Shown here: positions 1 through 11,439 of the stretch, one piece after another
Layout of the letters: the number at the start of each line of letters is the position of its first letter
Position numbering within the stretch: the first letter of the stretch is position 1
From: Diphasiastrum complanatum
Lineage: Eukaryota > Streptophyta > Lycopodiopsida > Lycopodiales > Lycopodiaceae
Direction: 5' to 3'
Length of the DNA: 64,000 nucleotides
Assembly: GCA_029204225.1 (NCBI GenBank)
Contig: CM055098.1
Location: 7,280,746-7,344,745 of the forward strand
Position numbers and translations under genes: made by a program
Notes under the pieces: generated by a model
Told to the model about the DNA's origin: nothing
Database searches by the model: none
What the model saw: the letters and a program-made list of their open reading frames with translations, nothing else

Positions 1-702
1 CATATTGATGCTTTTTGGACCACCTGCTTTACCAGTGCCATCACAAACCCACATCATGAAATGATGTTTTTTGCCACCACTTTATCTGGAACGGCTAGGC
101 ACTGGTATCATAGTCTGTAGACAGGCTCAATTCACACCATTGAGGAGTTCCATAGACTGTTCTTAATTGAGTATGCTCCCCACCGAACGGCTGATGGCCT
201 ACTATTCACAATGACTTCCCTACAACAAGGAAGTAACGAAACCATCCGACAATATTGGCGTCGTTTGACAGAGTTGTCACACCAAGTGGAACCTACTGTG
301 TTACTACCACCCCTATTACTACTGACCTTCTTTCTGCGAGGGCTCAAGAATGACATACAAATGATTGTACGTCAGAGTAATCCCCAGACATTGGCTGAGG
401 CAGTAGAGAAGGCGATTGTGGTAGAAGACGCACAGATTGCGGTTGCCCACGCATCCCACCTATTGCAAGCAGTGAACAACTTGAACCTAAGCCCAGAAAC
501 ATGGAGAGGAGGCCCAATCACAGCTATAGGAGCACACCCCATAGTGGAACCCCGTCCCATACAGGCTATTGAACCTCGACAAGGCAGGAACGTGCAAACA
601 CAAGATGCACGAAGGCTCCAGGCACAGATGCCCGATCTATCCTTCTTTTTCCATTTGAAGAAGCATCCACTTGGTCTTGCCCTTTATACCACGAGGCTAT
701 GA
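1..702 (+). pseudogene. Retrotransposon gag (Retrotrans_gag type), 5'-truncated, broken
   Basis: One frame runs from base 1 to the stop at 700-702 and reads like the plant Retrotrans_gag capsid domain. Near the start it has the ARHWYHSL block (family form A.RWY.SL), then TIEEFHRLFLIEY and, further on, FFLRGLKNDIQMIV. An in-frame TAG at 118-120 breaks it, and its 5' end lies outside the window. A degenerate zinc knuckle and a proline-rich tail follow downstream. This would be the capsid of a Ty3/gypsy-class LTR element; no RT or integrase follows, so the rest has been lost. The lineage (Tat/Athila-like or other) cannot be decided. Confidence 0.7.
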
Positions 703-1466
703 GAGCACAAGCTCTAACGCAGAACTAGGCGATATGCGAGCCATGCTAAAGGGATACATGGACGTGGTGAGTGAAAATATGAAGATCTTAGCAGCAGATG
801 TAAATTTTCTCAAATGATATCAAAATTTGTTGGGTTAGGGACACCTCATAGAAGGACCGAATCCCTTAGTGTGTAGACACTATAGAGGGAATCATTTAAA
901 TCGAAACTGTCCCAACCAAGTGTGTGGATGCCCGGGCCAGTGAACTATGACCCCAGGAGGACAGAACGGCGGGGCCATCAAGGCCACCTCAATACATACA
1001 ACGCGGACCCAGGATTAGCCAGGTGGATAAAGGGAAGGCATGCATAGAAGATGACCGGCCACCCGTGAACTTCATCGCCGTGGAGACACTAGAGGAACCC
1101 ACGAGCAGGAAAGAGGTTTTAGTAGTGACCCGGAGTAACCTTCAGATGGAGCTACCTCCCAGGAAACCCAAGCCTACACCAAAACCACCACCGGAGGTAG
1201 ATAACCCAGTGGTCATTGAGAAGCCAATATTCGAACCCACACCCATTTACGAGGATCCACTGCCCAAAGAGCAAGGTGAGGTTAGCGTCTTGGAAGGGCG
1301 TAGACATCCCAGATTCCTAGGACCAAGAAAAGGGAAAACCGGCCTAGAAACTAAGAGAACCATGACCCGAACGCGCAGATTTAGAAAGGATATAGACCTA
1401 AACTTGAAGAGAGGGAATATTGACCTAGGTCAAGCCCTAGAGAATCTAAAATTGGAAAGGCTCTGA
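703..1466 (+). pseudogene. Gag C-terminal remnant: degenerate zinc knuckle and proline/charged linker
   Basis: At 872-916 a frame reads CRHYRGNHLNRNCPN, a CCHC zinc knuckle in which the second Cys is Tyr. From 1023 to 1466 an open frame of 147 codons encodes a proline-rich, strongly charged protein (repeated KPTPKPPPE-like stretches, then a basic TRTRRFRKD segment). This is the expected layout of the nucleocapsid end and linker of the same gag. The frames are not continuous with the capsid frame. No protease motif is visible before the CT array that follows. Assignment of the 1023-1466 frame rests on position and composition only. Confidence 0.45.
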
Positions 1467-1513
1467 GCCTGGAGTGTGCTCAACCAAGCAAGCTTTTAAA
1501 CACTACATTTATC

Positions 1514-1623
<110 letters not shown>

Positions 1624-1671
1624 TGCTTCATACTTCTAGCTTACACCATATTGGGTGGCCAGCTCTATTGA

Positions 1672-2913
1672 TCACATTTTCCCATAGCTCAGCACTGGCA
1701 TTGTAGGCATTCATGTCTTCGTTGGACACATTGTTCTTGCTTCAAATAGGTATTATACTCTTTGTTGGGCTATGATTAACCTCCTTGGCTCTTTCATGGC
1801 AACATACTGATATGCAACAACATACTTTTTGTATGAAAATTGTCAACTAGTTTTGACATTTTATTTGGCAATTTTGGAGGCCAAAATGAATCTCAACTTA
1901 GAGTTCGTTTCATATTTGTCAATAAGGGCCTAAATGGTGGTTTTAATATTTTTTGGCAAGTAGATAAGTGGATGAGGTCGGATTTGGACCCATTCTAATT
2001 GGCTAATTTTGGTACATTGCATCTAGACTAGTATTTCTAGGTTTTTGATAAAGTATCTAGAAGTTTTCAAATTAGGTCAAGTTTGGGGCAAGTGGCCAAA
2101 TGAAATTTGGAGCCTATAAATAGTTGTAACTATGTGGCAAACTAACCATCATAGTTTCTTTCTTTGTGAAGAATTCATCTCTCGAGTTTCTATGTCCATC
2201 TCACGTGTTTCTCTCTTGATATCTTGGATTTCTATGTGTAGAATGTTGATTTCTTGGTAGATCTTGGATCCACACGTGTGAAGTACTATACTTTATTGAT
2301 GTTCTATGTAAAGGGACATTACTAAGTCATACCTAAGTGTTTATGATCAGATCTTTGTGCATTTTTAAGTTCTAGCATGCTTAAATTAGTGATTTTTATC
2401 TTCTAGCTATTTCTAGATGTGCAACCAAATTGGCCCAAGATCTTGTTGATCCACTAATGTGTTTTGGATCTGTATTTTTTCACACTTTCAATGCTCTTGA
2501 TCAGTACATAATGCTGATCGACTGTAGCTTACATCTTTGATATGAGTTTTGACCATACCGTTGCTTGCTTTTTTAGAAAGCTTTGGTATCCATCATACGT
2601 AGCAGTAGTGTGCTGAACCTCAGCCCTTTTGCTCCTATTATAGAGGTATACTCACCACATAAATATGTTTTTGAATACTACATAGAAAATCACACTTTTA
2701 GTGAGGAAGAATTGGAAATTTTTACCATACATTTTTGTTGCCATTTGTTGTCCTCTTCATGGACTATCATTCTTGGGTTCACAAAGAAATCGTAACACAT
2801 CTTTTCATATACATAGATACCTAATGTGGGAAAGCTACGTATACTATATGATTGATAGAAATGAGTATGTGACACCAACATCTAGCTATTCATTGTTTGG
2901 CGGTCGTAATGCT
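1672..2913. other. Non-coding AT-rich stretch, no gene recognised
   Basis: No frame here resembles a known protein; the open frames at 2583-2795 and 2701-3105 have no recognisable motif. The only notable site is a TATA-like box at 2115-2122. Confidence 0.6.
2115..2122 (+). promoter_or_regulatory. TATA-box-like site
   Basis: The sequence GCCTATAAATAG contains a perfect TATAAATA. No coding region starts nearby, so it may be the promoter of an unrecognised LTR or simply AT-rich chance. Confidence 0.25.
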
Positions 2914-3795
2914 TGTTGGATTTATTCCTCTACTCTACTAAATCCAATGTTAAAAAATCTAGTTCCATTTACATTGTTGCAGTTTTACATGCATTGTCGC
3001 ACAGTTTGCAAAAATACTCTATTATCGAAGATAGGCACCAGGCAACCAACTTATCGAGGAAGGCCGACTTGTCGGAGAAGGGCCGACTCTATCGACTATC
3101 GTTGAACCTTTTGAGGAAGTCCGACTCCATCGATTATTGAGGAAGTCCGACTCCATCGATTATCATCGACGACCAGCAACTATCTCGACTCTATCGACTA
3201 TCGGTAGCGTCGTCACGCTCGACTCCGAATAGTAGAAGCCTTCTCATGCCCACTTCTTGTATTGTGCAACTAGTTGGACAATGATAGGAGCTACCATGAT
3301 CTACTCCAGACGATGTAACGGCTCCACACCACCTTCTTGTACATACATCTGCACAATTGTAAATCGTATATAGATGATGATCATTAGAACATCAATATAC
3401 CAGAACACACGATTAGAGACAGATACCATAGATGCTTTCACGCATTGATTCTTTCTTTCAGACCGATTGTCAGAATAAGCTCACAGTTGTTACAAAGCAA
3501 AGTTATTTTGTTGAGCATGTGGTTTCGCCCGCAATTGTCTTGTGCTCCAAGCATTCATCTGACTTGTATTTTCATACATCAATCTGAATCAACTGTCTTG
3601 TTATTGCATTCAGATTTGAGTTAGTGTTATATGCTTTGCTATTTTGCTTTCTGTGTGACTTTCTAAATTGCTTTGTCTGATTGTCTGCTCTTCCACTTTC
3701 GCAACCTGAAACAGATCTTTGTGTTCGCCTACATAATTATTTTCAATCAACGTAGTGCACACACCAGGGAATCCTTCACCACATTTTTCCTAGCA
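2914..3795 (+). mobile_element. Copia LTR (5' LTR of element B1)
   Basis: It begins TGTTGGAT and ends CCTAGCA, directly followed by an initiator-Met primer site at 3796. Its first about 100 bp match, with divergence, the beginning of the copia LTR at 24407-23468 on the other strand (shared TGTTGGATTT and CGCACAGT.TGCA.AAATAC blocks). That supports both its boundary and its membership of the same family as the copia element at 21350-24407. The interior is rich in TCGA/CGACT words. Confidence 0.6.
3111..3162. repeat. 26-bp tandem duplication inside the copia LTR
   Basis: Two adjacent perfect copies (3111-3136 and 3137-3162) of a 26-bp unit starting TTGAGGAAGTCCGACTCC. The flanks contain looser CGACT.TATCGA repeats. 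Confidence 0.85.
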
Positions 3796-3807
3796 TGGTA
3801 TTAGAGC
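3796..3807 (+). other. Primer binding site, initiator tRNA-Met
   Basis: TGGTATTAGAGC differs by one base from the complement of the initiator tRNA-Met 3' end (TGGTATCAGAGC). It lies directly against the LTR end. Confidence 0.6.
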
Positions 3808-4144
3808 ATATCTTATTCCTCTATCTGATACCCACATTGTATATCAGAAGCCGTTTTATGACAGAGCTATCTTGATAGCTTGATAAACTTCCCACAGAAC
3901 CTGGTTCTATCTCTTGATAGAATAATTGTTTTCTTATTCTGTAAATAGCATTAGATTTTCATTTTTAAGTCATTGATAGTTGTTATTATCACCTAGACTA
4001 ACTTCCACATGGATTCCTGTTATGTCCATGGCGAGTAAGTAGGATTCTATATACTCCTAGTCTTGGATAGACGGTACTCCAGTAAATCAAGCTGTTAGTT
4101 ATGCCACGTCATACTGGATGTGACCCGAAAATAACTTATATCCT

Positions 4145-4492
4145 TGTGAGGCCCAGAACACACTAAATGGAGTTTAGACAAGGTATGAGACAATGTATGC
4201 ATGTGTAGAGTTATCAATATCAATTCTATGAATAGGTGGTCCATGCTTAGGACTTTATTCTAGGTGAATCTATGTATAGGGAACTTAGGGCTATGCATGG
4301 CTATGTGCCCAGGTTGCTTTTGGCTCTATATATTGAGGCCAATTCATTGTCAGGGTTTCACTCTACATTCATGCTTTTGTAGTTAATTGGTTGCTTCCAC
4401 TTGGTTGGGTGGTTGTTCCATAGTGTGTTTTCCATCGTGTGTTATCTTGTAAGCAGGATCTTAGGGAGCTTCCCTTATAATGGTATCAGAAC
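4145..4492 (+). mobile_element. Second LTR with primer site (4481-4492), nested in copia B1
   Basis: It starts TGTGAGGCCC, has a TATATATT box near 4326, and is followed at 4481 by TGGTATCAGAAC, an almost perfect initiator-Met primer site. The LTR end is placed just before the primer site. It sits between the B1 LTR and the B1 gag, so it appears to be a separate LTR remnant inserted into the B1 leader. The start is chosen on the TG dinucleotide only. Confidence 0.45.
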
Positions 4493-5493
4493 AAGGCTTA
4501 CTTGATGTGACTCTTCAAGTTTTGTTGTATTTGAAATACACTTGTTTCTTGACAGTCTAGAGAAATACAAAGGAATAGATGATAGTGTCCTGACGACTCA
4601 ACTGACACCGACTATTCGGTCACTCTTCGACATTCAGCCTACTCCAACTATTCGTCGATCACATGTACTCAACTGGCACCGACTACTCATCCGGACACCC
4701 GACATCAACAATTCGACTTCACCGATTGCTATGTTAATATTAACTCCAAAAGTCGACTTGAACAATTGGCGGCTCATCAATACCTTTATCACGACAAGAC
4801 AGAATCAAATATCGTCCGAAGGCGACTGTGCCAACAACACATAGTGACTTAATCCTAATTGTAAAATACATATTAACTATTCATTTGATTAGTTAGCCAT
4901 GTGTCTATATTTATCCAGTGACTTATTAGTTGCTCGGTTACAACAAGCTCCACAAACATTGAATTAGCTCAATTGTTGACCAAGTCAATCAATCGAGCAT
5001 CCAGAGCACAATTGTTTTGTTCTTCCTCTTTGTTTTTACAGATTATTGTTTAAGGAAGAATGCGACTCTGTCTACATTCAGATTGTATATTCTTCACGGT
5101 TGAATAATCATTGTTCCAATAATCTAGGTCATGTATGTCATCTTGAATGCTCATTTTTATTCATGTTTTAATCATTTTTTGCTAGCAAACAAACTTGTTC
5201 ATAGATTAAACTGTATTGTAGGACTAATAGCATGCATCGATTTGTCGCTCTAGTCTAGTCTCCACACCTAATACGCTTCTGCAAAGCTAAATCTAAAACC
5301 AAGATAATTTGGGCATGGGTATGGAATCGATCGTGTCGATCCAGTGACTTCAAAGTTGTATCAAGTAGGGCATACTTCGATCTATCAAAGTTGGTCTGAA
5401 TCCGATATCCGTAGTTAACTGCATGCACTGAGGATTCCGCGCGCGCCCGCTGCTCTTTCGCTATGCCATGTTGTCGTGATATCCTAACAAGTG
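4493..5493. other. Leader/LTR-like remnant between LTR and copia gag
   Basis: No protein recognised. The segment 4580-4760 repeats ACTATTCG/TCGAC words like those in the copia LTRs at 2914 and 23468, suggesting a further decayed LTR copy. The open frame at 4542-4844 is probably not coding. Confidence 0.35.
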
Positions 5494-5960
5494 GCACCGA
5501 TATAAGACTCTGTTGGAGCAGATGGCGGCAATAGGTTCAGTGATCCAAAACTCTGACGCTATAATGACCTTATTGTCCTGTCTGCCATCCTCATATGAAA
5601 ACTGGGTGATGATAATTTCCACACACTCAAAAATTACATTGTCTAGAGTCATAATCATGCTACTACATGAGGAGACAAGAAGGAATGGAGCATTCTCGTC
5701 CTCCATCAATTACTCACAAGCATTATTCTTGAAGAAGAAGACAAGGAAACAACATAAAAAGAGAGATGTCCGACAAATCCACAACAATAAGAAGCAGTCA
5801 CAAAAGACCCGGAATCAGCAACCTATTTAGATCAAGAAAAGGCTCTTCTACAAGTACTACAAGAGGACAAACCACGAAATCCAGGACTATTAGATCTTGA
5901 AGTTCAACGACGACAAGAAGAAACAGTTAGATTAAGAAGCCCATGCAGCAAATACAAAGC
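5494..5960 (+). pseudogene. Copia gag remnant (element B1)
   Basis: The frame reads LLEQMAAIGSVIQNSD and LPSSYENWVMIISTHSK, typical of the UBN2-type gag of Ty1/copia elements, then a lysine-rich stretch. It is nearly the same protein as the minus-strand gag at 22835-23020 ([16 protein letters not shown]). The frame stops at 5830 and the zinc-knuckle region beyond it is decayed. Confidence 0.7.
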
Positions 5961-6089
5961 ATAATATCCAAGAAGAAGACGACGAGCAAGAAGTCTTCAT
6001 GGTGAACCATCACCATGTCGAACAATCAGAGGAGTGGTTCCTCGATTCTAGAGCAATGCAACATATGACAAGCCATTAAGAATGGTTCA

Positions 6090-6961
6090 TCGACTATTTT
6101 GCCAACAACTCCTAGAAATTCGTTTTATAGTAGCTCACTCAGAATTGAAGCTGAAGGTACTATAAGACTAATTTTTCAGAATGGATTATCGAAGCTCATA
6201 CCAACTGTATTGTATGTCATGAACCTGACTACAAATCTTTTGTCGGTTTGTCGAATTACAGACTTAGGACATAAGGTAGAGTTTCAAGTAGATTCCTATT
6301 GGATTCTTGATAAAAGCAAGAGGATTCTTGCACTCGGAATGAGACAATGATATCTCTATAGGCTTAGTCACTGTAACTCTATAACTGATTATGCTTTAAA
6401 CAGTTCAGCATCTTTTAATAAAGGATTGATTTGGCATTATAGACTTGGTCACCTTAATCATGTATCGATAGGTAACATGTCTAGACGTTCTTTAGTTCAT
6501 GGTTTAGACTATCAAATTGTTGACCCTCCTATCTGCCAAAGCTATATCATAGGGAAGGAGGCAAGAAGGCATTTAAGTCAAATCAAGAACACATATCTAA
6601 AAATTTGCTAGACATTGTACATATTGATATATGTGGCCCAATGCAAACACCATCACTGCTTGGTGCTAAATTCTTTATTACATTCATAGATGATTATTCC
6701 AAAAGAACTGTTGTATATTTTCTGAAACACAAATCTGAAACTTTCCAATTATTCAAGAAACACAAAGAAAATGTTGAGCTGCAGACATGCAAGAAGATCA
6801 AAGCTCTAAGGAGCGACAACGGAGGTGAATACATCTCAAACGAGGTCAAATACTATTGCTCAACAAATGACACCGAGCAACAATTTGCTGCTTCCTATTC
6901 TCCACAGTTGAATGGACTGGTAGAAAGGAAGAACAGGACCTTAGTGGAGTCTGCCAAATAG
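6090..6961 (+). pseudogene. Copia pol remnant: protease edge, GAG-pre-integrase, integrase core
   Basis: At 6099-6350 the frame includes LYVMNLTTNLLSVCRITDLG, the segment after the copia protease. At 6426-6611 [19 protein letters not shown] is a GAG-pre-integrase domain. At 6605-6961 an integrase core shows the three acidic residues in context: the first Asp in VHIDICGPM, the second in RSDNGGEY, and the Glu in GLVERKNR. The pieces are split by stops and frame changes, and the protease active-site region is ruined. The integrase stops at 6959-6961, where it joins straight to RT, so its C-terminal part is deleted. Confidence 0.8.
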
Positions 6962-7330
6962 GAAAGCTCGACTCGTGGCAAGGGGATTCTCACAAATTCC
7001 CAATATCGACTACTTCGAAACCTTTAGCTCGGTGGTCAAGCACACTTCCATTAAACTACTACTATCATATGCTACTGTAGCGAATCTTGAGGTACACCAG
7101 ATGGATGTACAAACAACATTCCTCAATGGAGTTATCAAGGAGGACATCTATATGATCCAACCAGAAGGCTATATCCTCAATGGTCGGGAAGATTAGGTAT
7201 GCACACTTCACAAAGCTTTGTACGATCTGAAGCAATCATCTAGAGCATGGTTTCATCGTATCAACACATTCTTGATTGATCATGGATTTGAATCTAGCTC
7301 TGCAAATAGTTATACTATCATTCATAAGTG
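6962..7330 (+). pseudogene. Copia reverse transcriptase N-terminal remnant
   Basis: The frame reads KARLVARGFSQIPNIDYFET and LEVHQMDVQTTFLNG, the start of a copia RT (RVT_2). A TAG at 7194-7196 interrupts it, after which LHKALYDLKQSSRAWFHRIN continues in another frame to about 7330. The catalytic YVDD and RNase H are absent. The junction with the integrase at about 6960 marks an internal deletion. No 3' LTR is recognisable downstream. Confidence 0.75.
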
Positions 7331-8045
7331 TGGAAAATGAATGACTAAATGATCTTTTGCCAATATTTAAAATCAAAACTCAGATCATGAATAAGCACGA
7401 ATAACATAAACAATAGAACAAGATAAAAAGTGTGAGTGTCGGAAGTAGTCTGTACTATTGAATTTTAATAGTAGCTAAATGCTTCCGCTGTCTACTCTGA
7501 TTGCACTATGATAATATTGAATCTTATTTTGCTATAAATTTTGCTCTTACACATGCTGTAAGCACGATAGTTTATCACTAATCAGTCTACGCCTATGGTG
7601 GAATAGAGAGGAGAAGAAAATAAAAGCTTCTAACTTGAATCAACTCAAAACTAAACCATTTATAGTTTTTGATGGCACAGCTCTAACCAAATGTGTTGTT
7701 GCTCACGTGGCAGGTTCCGTGTGAGGGATTAGACCCAAAACATAGCAAATAAGACTCAACTATGTCGAGTTTGGAACCCTCGACAATATGTCGATTCGAA
7801 TCTTAATGTTCAATAATTTCTTGAAACTGTTTTGACAATACATGTATTTTTGAAGACAGTCTTGGTACCATCTATATTGATTCGACAATATGTGTATTTT
7901 TGAAGATAGTCTTGATACCTTTGATATTGTCTCGACAATGCGAGTAAATTGCAACCTATACATAACATGGTTCCACATTACAAATGATTTCAAGAACAAA
8001 ATTAACAAGTTGTCCATTTCCAAACGACTCAAGTGAGTTTTTGGT

Positions 8046-8046
<1 letters not shown>
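7331..8046. other. Non-coding stretch with short tandem repeats
   Basis: No protein recognised. Apart from the 50-bp tandem repeat at 7831-7930, nothing else is seen. It may be decayed copia 3' sequence. Confidence 0.5.
7831..7930. repeat. 50-bp tandem repeat, two diverged copies
   Basis: Copies at 7831-7880 and 7881-7930 share the core TGTATTTTTGAAGA.AGTCTTG. A third start (CTCGACAAT) follows at 7931. Confidence 0.8.

Positions 8047-8122
<76 letters not shown>
8047..8122. repeat. (GA)n microsatellite
   Basis: About 76 bp of uninterrupted GA. Part of a GA-associated repeat family in 8.0-10.8 kb. Confidence 0.95.
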
Positions 8123-8124
<2 letters not shown>

Positions 8125-8178
8125 TTTTTGGATATAGGATTTTTTAGGGTTTTGAGCTGAAAAATAGCAATAATGTGA

Positions 8179-8182
<4 letters not shown>

Positions 8183-8249
<67 letters not shown>
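8183..8249. repeat. (GA)n microsatellite
   Basis: About 67 bp of GA, preceded by AAAAATAGCAATAATGTGAG, which also occurs at 10331-10350. Confidence 0.95.
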
Positions 8250-8253
<4 letters not shown>

Positions 8254-8450
8254 TTTATTAATGTCTTTTCCATGCCAAAAGGCATATAAGACTGAAGAGG
8301 TAGTACAACAGAGCAAATGGAACTCGGACGGGACAATGCTGTCAATAGAAAACTAGACTAAAACTAAAACGTAAAACGTAAATCGCTATGTGAAGAAAGC
8401 TCATCTCTCACGCAGGAGAGGAAATAAATGGCCGTTGCTCAAAACATCTC

Positions 8451-9450
8451 TCACGTAGGAGAGGGAGAAGAATATGAAATTTTAAGTTCTGCAATTTTAA
8501 CCAAGACCGGGCGTCCATCTCGAAAGAAAGTCTGGAAACCATTGGCCTTAGCATCTGCGATGATTTTTTTTCTCTCAGTCCATTGAATGGGCGTCAAGTC
8601 TTCATCCATAAAAGACCCCTTCAGGCAGCCTCTTTTACGCAAAACCTTTTGACGAAGCAAAAAGCATTTTTGAATCGCAGAAACACTGTGGTGGGTTGGA
8701 GCTTACCCACCCAAGCAGCAGATATGACATCCTCTTTGAGACCAAAGGTGGAATGAATAAAAGCATTTGCCTCAGCCACGAGGTCCTTACCCACAAAAGA
8801 AGCTCCCTTAACCCTGACATTGAGAGCCTTGAGATCTCGTTTTTTATGTTCTTGAATAGATTCAGAAATAACCTGCTTAGAACCCTTGAGCACGTCGGCC
8901 TAAGAACTCTTCGATTGCTGAAGTTGCTGTTCCAAGGAGTGAACCCATTCTTGCAGCTGCTTTGACTTGTCTTCTGAATCTGCATTGCCGCTTCCTTCTT
9001 CTTCCCCTTCATCTGATTCCAGTTCATTCTTGAGGTAAGTAACATCAACCTCAAGAATGCCAACTTTGCCCTGTAGGGCTAAGACCATGTTCTCTATAGT
9101 GGAGATTTGGAATGCTTGTTTCTTGATGATCGCAAGCAAGGATGCATTGTCCTCATGAAGAGAATCAATGATACGGGGGAAACCAGATAAAAATTCAGCT
9201 GAAAGAGACGGAGACAATGGGGGGGGTGAAGATAAAGGGGTGAAAGAGGGAGAGGAGGAAGAAAGAGTAGAGGGGGTAGTGGCAGTAGGAGAAGAGGTGG
9301 AGCTTGTGAGAGTGGAGGGTAGGGGCGAGGGAGAGGAAGCAAGAGAGGGAGGGGGCAAGGTAAAGGGATTTGGGGGATGGCTGAGAAGACAAAGGGAGAG
9401 GGGGGAGAGGTTTTCTTCCCCTTCCGATTCACAGATTGCCAATCAGCCAT
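8451..9450 (-). pseudogene. LINE (L1-like) ORF1-type RNA-binding protein, frameshifted
   Basis: Reading 9450 to 8451, an open frame starts MADWQSVNRKGKK. A long Ser/Pro-rich low-complexity part follows, then a segment with heptad-like spacing (about 9160-8900) typical of a coiled coil. Next come LNVRVKG...VISAAWVGK and FMDEDLTPIQWTERKKIIA...FFRDGRPVLV. The last blocks match the RRM plus C-terminal pattern of L1-type ORF1 proteins (family form: fiNeDLTp.qr.rRk.l...K...F.rdGk). These proteins coat LINE RNA. At least two frame changes are needed, so it is a pseudogene. No endonuclease or RT follows. Family assignment is by motif memory and needs a profile search. Confidence 0.5.
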
Positions 9451-10207
9451 AGTACCACAGCTAGATACATGATTAATGAGGGAAAAGGGGTAGAGGAAAG
9501 GCAAAAGGAAGGGTAGGGACATGGACAGGTAGCGAGGGGGTAGCAGGAGCGAGTCAGGAGGCAAAAGGGAGGGCAGAGCTAGGGACAGGTACAGGTAGCG
9601 AGGAGATGGGCAGATAACGAGGGAGATAGGTAGCGATGGCAGGAGGGAGGGAGAGAGAGAGAGAGGGAGATGGGTAGGCAATGGGACAAGTAGCGATGGC
9701 AGGTAGCGATGGCAGATGCGAGGGACATGTATGGCAGGTCAGGTAACGATGGGAGGGACAAGGCGGGGTTTTTTAAAAACCAGTACTTGTGGTGCAGTGC
9801 AAATTTTGTGTGGAATTTTTTAGAGAGAGAGGGGGCTCTAGAACATTATAGAAAGAAAACAAGTGACACACATTTAATGCACAACAATAATTAAGGTGAG
9901 GGTTATATTAAATTTAGGGCTTGTTTAAGATTATATTTCTAGGAAATTTTTAGTTAGGTTTTAGAGAGAGAACTAGCCAAAGAGAGATAATGTCACCCAC
10001 TTAAAAAAAACATGTTTTGTAGATTCTCATTGGTCCACTTTTGTCCTAAAATGTATTTGAGGGGCACTTGAAAGGTAGTTGAAGTGGGGTTGACAGGCAG
10101 ACATGTTGATTTTAGAGAGAGAACACGTGTTTTTAGAAAGTTATGAAAAGAGAATTTTCTAGAGAGAGAGAGAGACAAAAGGTATAATGATCATGAAGAT
10201 TTGATGC

Positions 10208-10209
<2 letters not shown>

Positions 10210-10278
<69 letters not shown>
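10210..10278. repeat. (GA)n microsatellite
   Basis: About 69 bp of GA. Confidence 0.95.
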
Positions 10279-10283
<5 letters not shown>

Positions 10284-10539
10284 CTTGCTAGGAATTTAGG
10301 GCTAGGGTTTATTTTTTAGGGTTTTGGAATGAAAAATAGCAATAATGTGAGTTGAGAGAGAATGTAGGTTTTGTGCAGAAAACGGATTATTGTGTTTTGA
10401 TTGGGTCACGTGTGCCCTAAAAATATGTCAACAGCCACCTAAAGGTTCAGTAGTTCATCACCGGATCATCTCTTGAAAGTTTAAGAAAGAGAATGTTTGA
10501 GAGAGAGCCTTTCACTTGTGCGCGCGATGGATCAAATGA

Positions 10540-10543
<4 letters not shown>

Positions 10544-10596
<53 letters not shown>
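10544..10596. repeat. (GA)n microsatellite
   Basis: About 53 bp of GA, with further broken GAGA runs to 10625. Confidence 0.95.
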
Positions 10597-10599
<3 letters not shown>

Positions 10600-11364
10600 T
10601 GTGAGAGAGAGAGCACCAAGAGAGATGGGGAGGCTGAGAGTGATAGGGAGAGATATAGAGGGCGCTGAGAGAGACAAACCAAGAGAGCAACAAAGAGCTT
10701 CTTTTAGTTAATGAGCTTAGGGTTTTTTAGGTTTTTGAGAATAAAAATATCAATATAGTGCGAAAATGTTATCCCAATTAAACAAAATGCGATTCTTCCG
10801 TTTTGATTGGGCCACATCGTTTGACGGTTTTTGGCTAGCACAAACACGTGTGTTTTTTTAATCCCATAAGTAAAATGCAGTCTGGCTTACCTGAAAAGCT
10901 TGAAACGAGCTAACGTGATCTTCAAAATGAAAGGCATGAAAATCTAGGGTTGCCTTGAGATTAGGGTTTATGTATTACGGAAGGAGCCGGGCACAGGCCA
11001 TTCTGCCCAGTAAGGATTTCCAAAAAAATTTGGACGAGGCTCGGAGGGGCCGAGCCTAAATTCTTCTGGAAAGCCAAATCGGGCAGAATGGGCTGTGCCC
11101 AGCTCATTCCATTGCGTAATGGAGTCTGACTTTTCCACATGCCATTTACAAAGCATAATTAGTTGTGGGTTTTTTTGGACCAATGAAAAACTGCCACGTG
11201 GCAGTCTGACGTGCGCAATCTGACGTGCAGTTTGACGCGCGTCTGGAATGGGCTTCAGAATTTTTATTTTTTTTTAAAATTCAGTGACATTTTATGATTT
11301 TTAAAAAGTCCAAAAACTGATTGTAATAAGCACAAAAAATCCATTACAAATGAAAAATAACAAA

Positions 11365-11365
<1 letters not shown>

Positions 11366-11408
<43 letters not shown>

Positions 11409-11438
11409 ACACACACACACGCACACACACACACACAC
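11366..11438. repeat. Compound (TA)n(GA)n(CA)n microsatellite in the putative 5' leader of the FAH gene
   Basis: TA repeats (11366-11374) run into GA (11375-11403) and CA (11405-11438). The array ends two bases before the first ATG of the proposed exon 1. It could be leader or core promoter; the TA part could act as a TATA element. This is inference from position only. Confidence 0.85.
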
Positions 11439-11439
11439 A

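Larger units (their letters stand above)
9451..11365. other. GA-rich non-coding region with three related repeat units
   Basis: It consists of purine-rich, low-complexity sequence. Segments at 8139-8183, 10301-10356 and 10709-10750 are related (TTTTTTAGGGTTTT... then AAAAATA.CAATA), each next to a GA array. No gene is seen. Confidence 0.6.

Noticed and set aside
7440-7560. Possible minus-strand primer site and LTR start (CTCTGATTGCACTATGATAATATTG)
   Set aside because: Too many mismatches to the initiator-Met site and no second LTR copy found.
7956-8345. Ser-Leu-rich open frames on the minus strand
   Set aside because: They are translations of GA/CT microsatellites, not genes.
9094-9761. Pro/Ser/Leu-rich open frames on both strands
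   Set aside because: Low-complexity purine-rich DNA gives long open frames by chance; only the frame leading into the ORF1-like blocks is kept.
10493-10711. Arg-Glu-rich open frame
   Set aside because: Artefact of the GA array.
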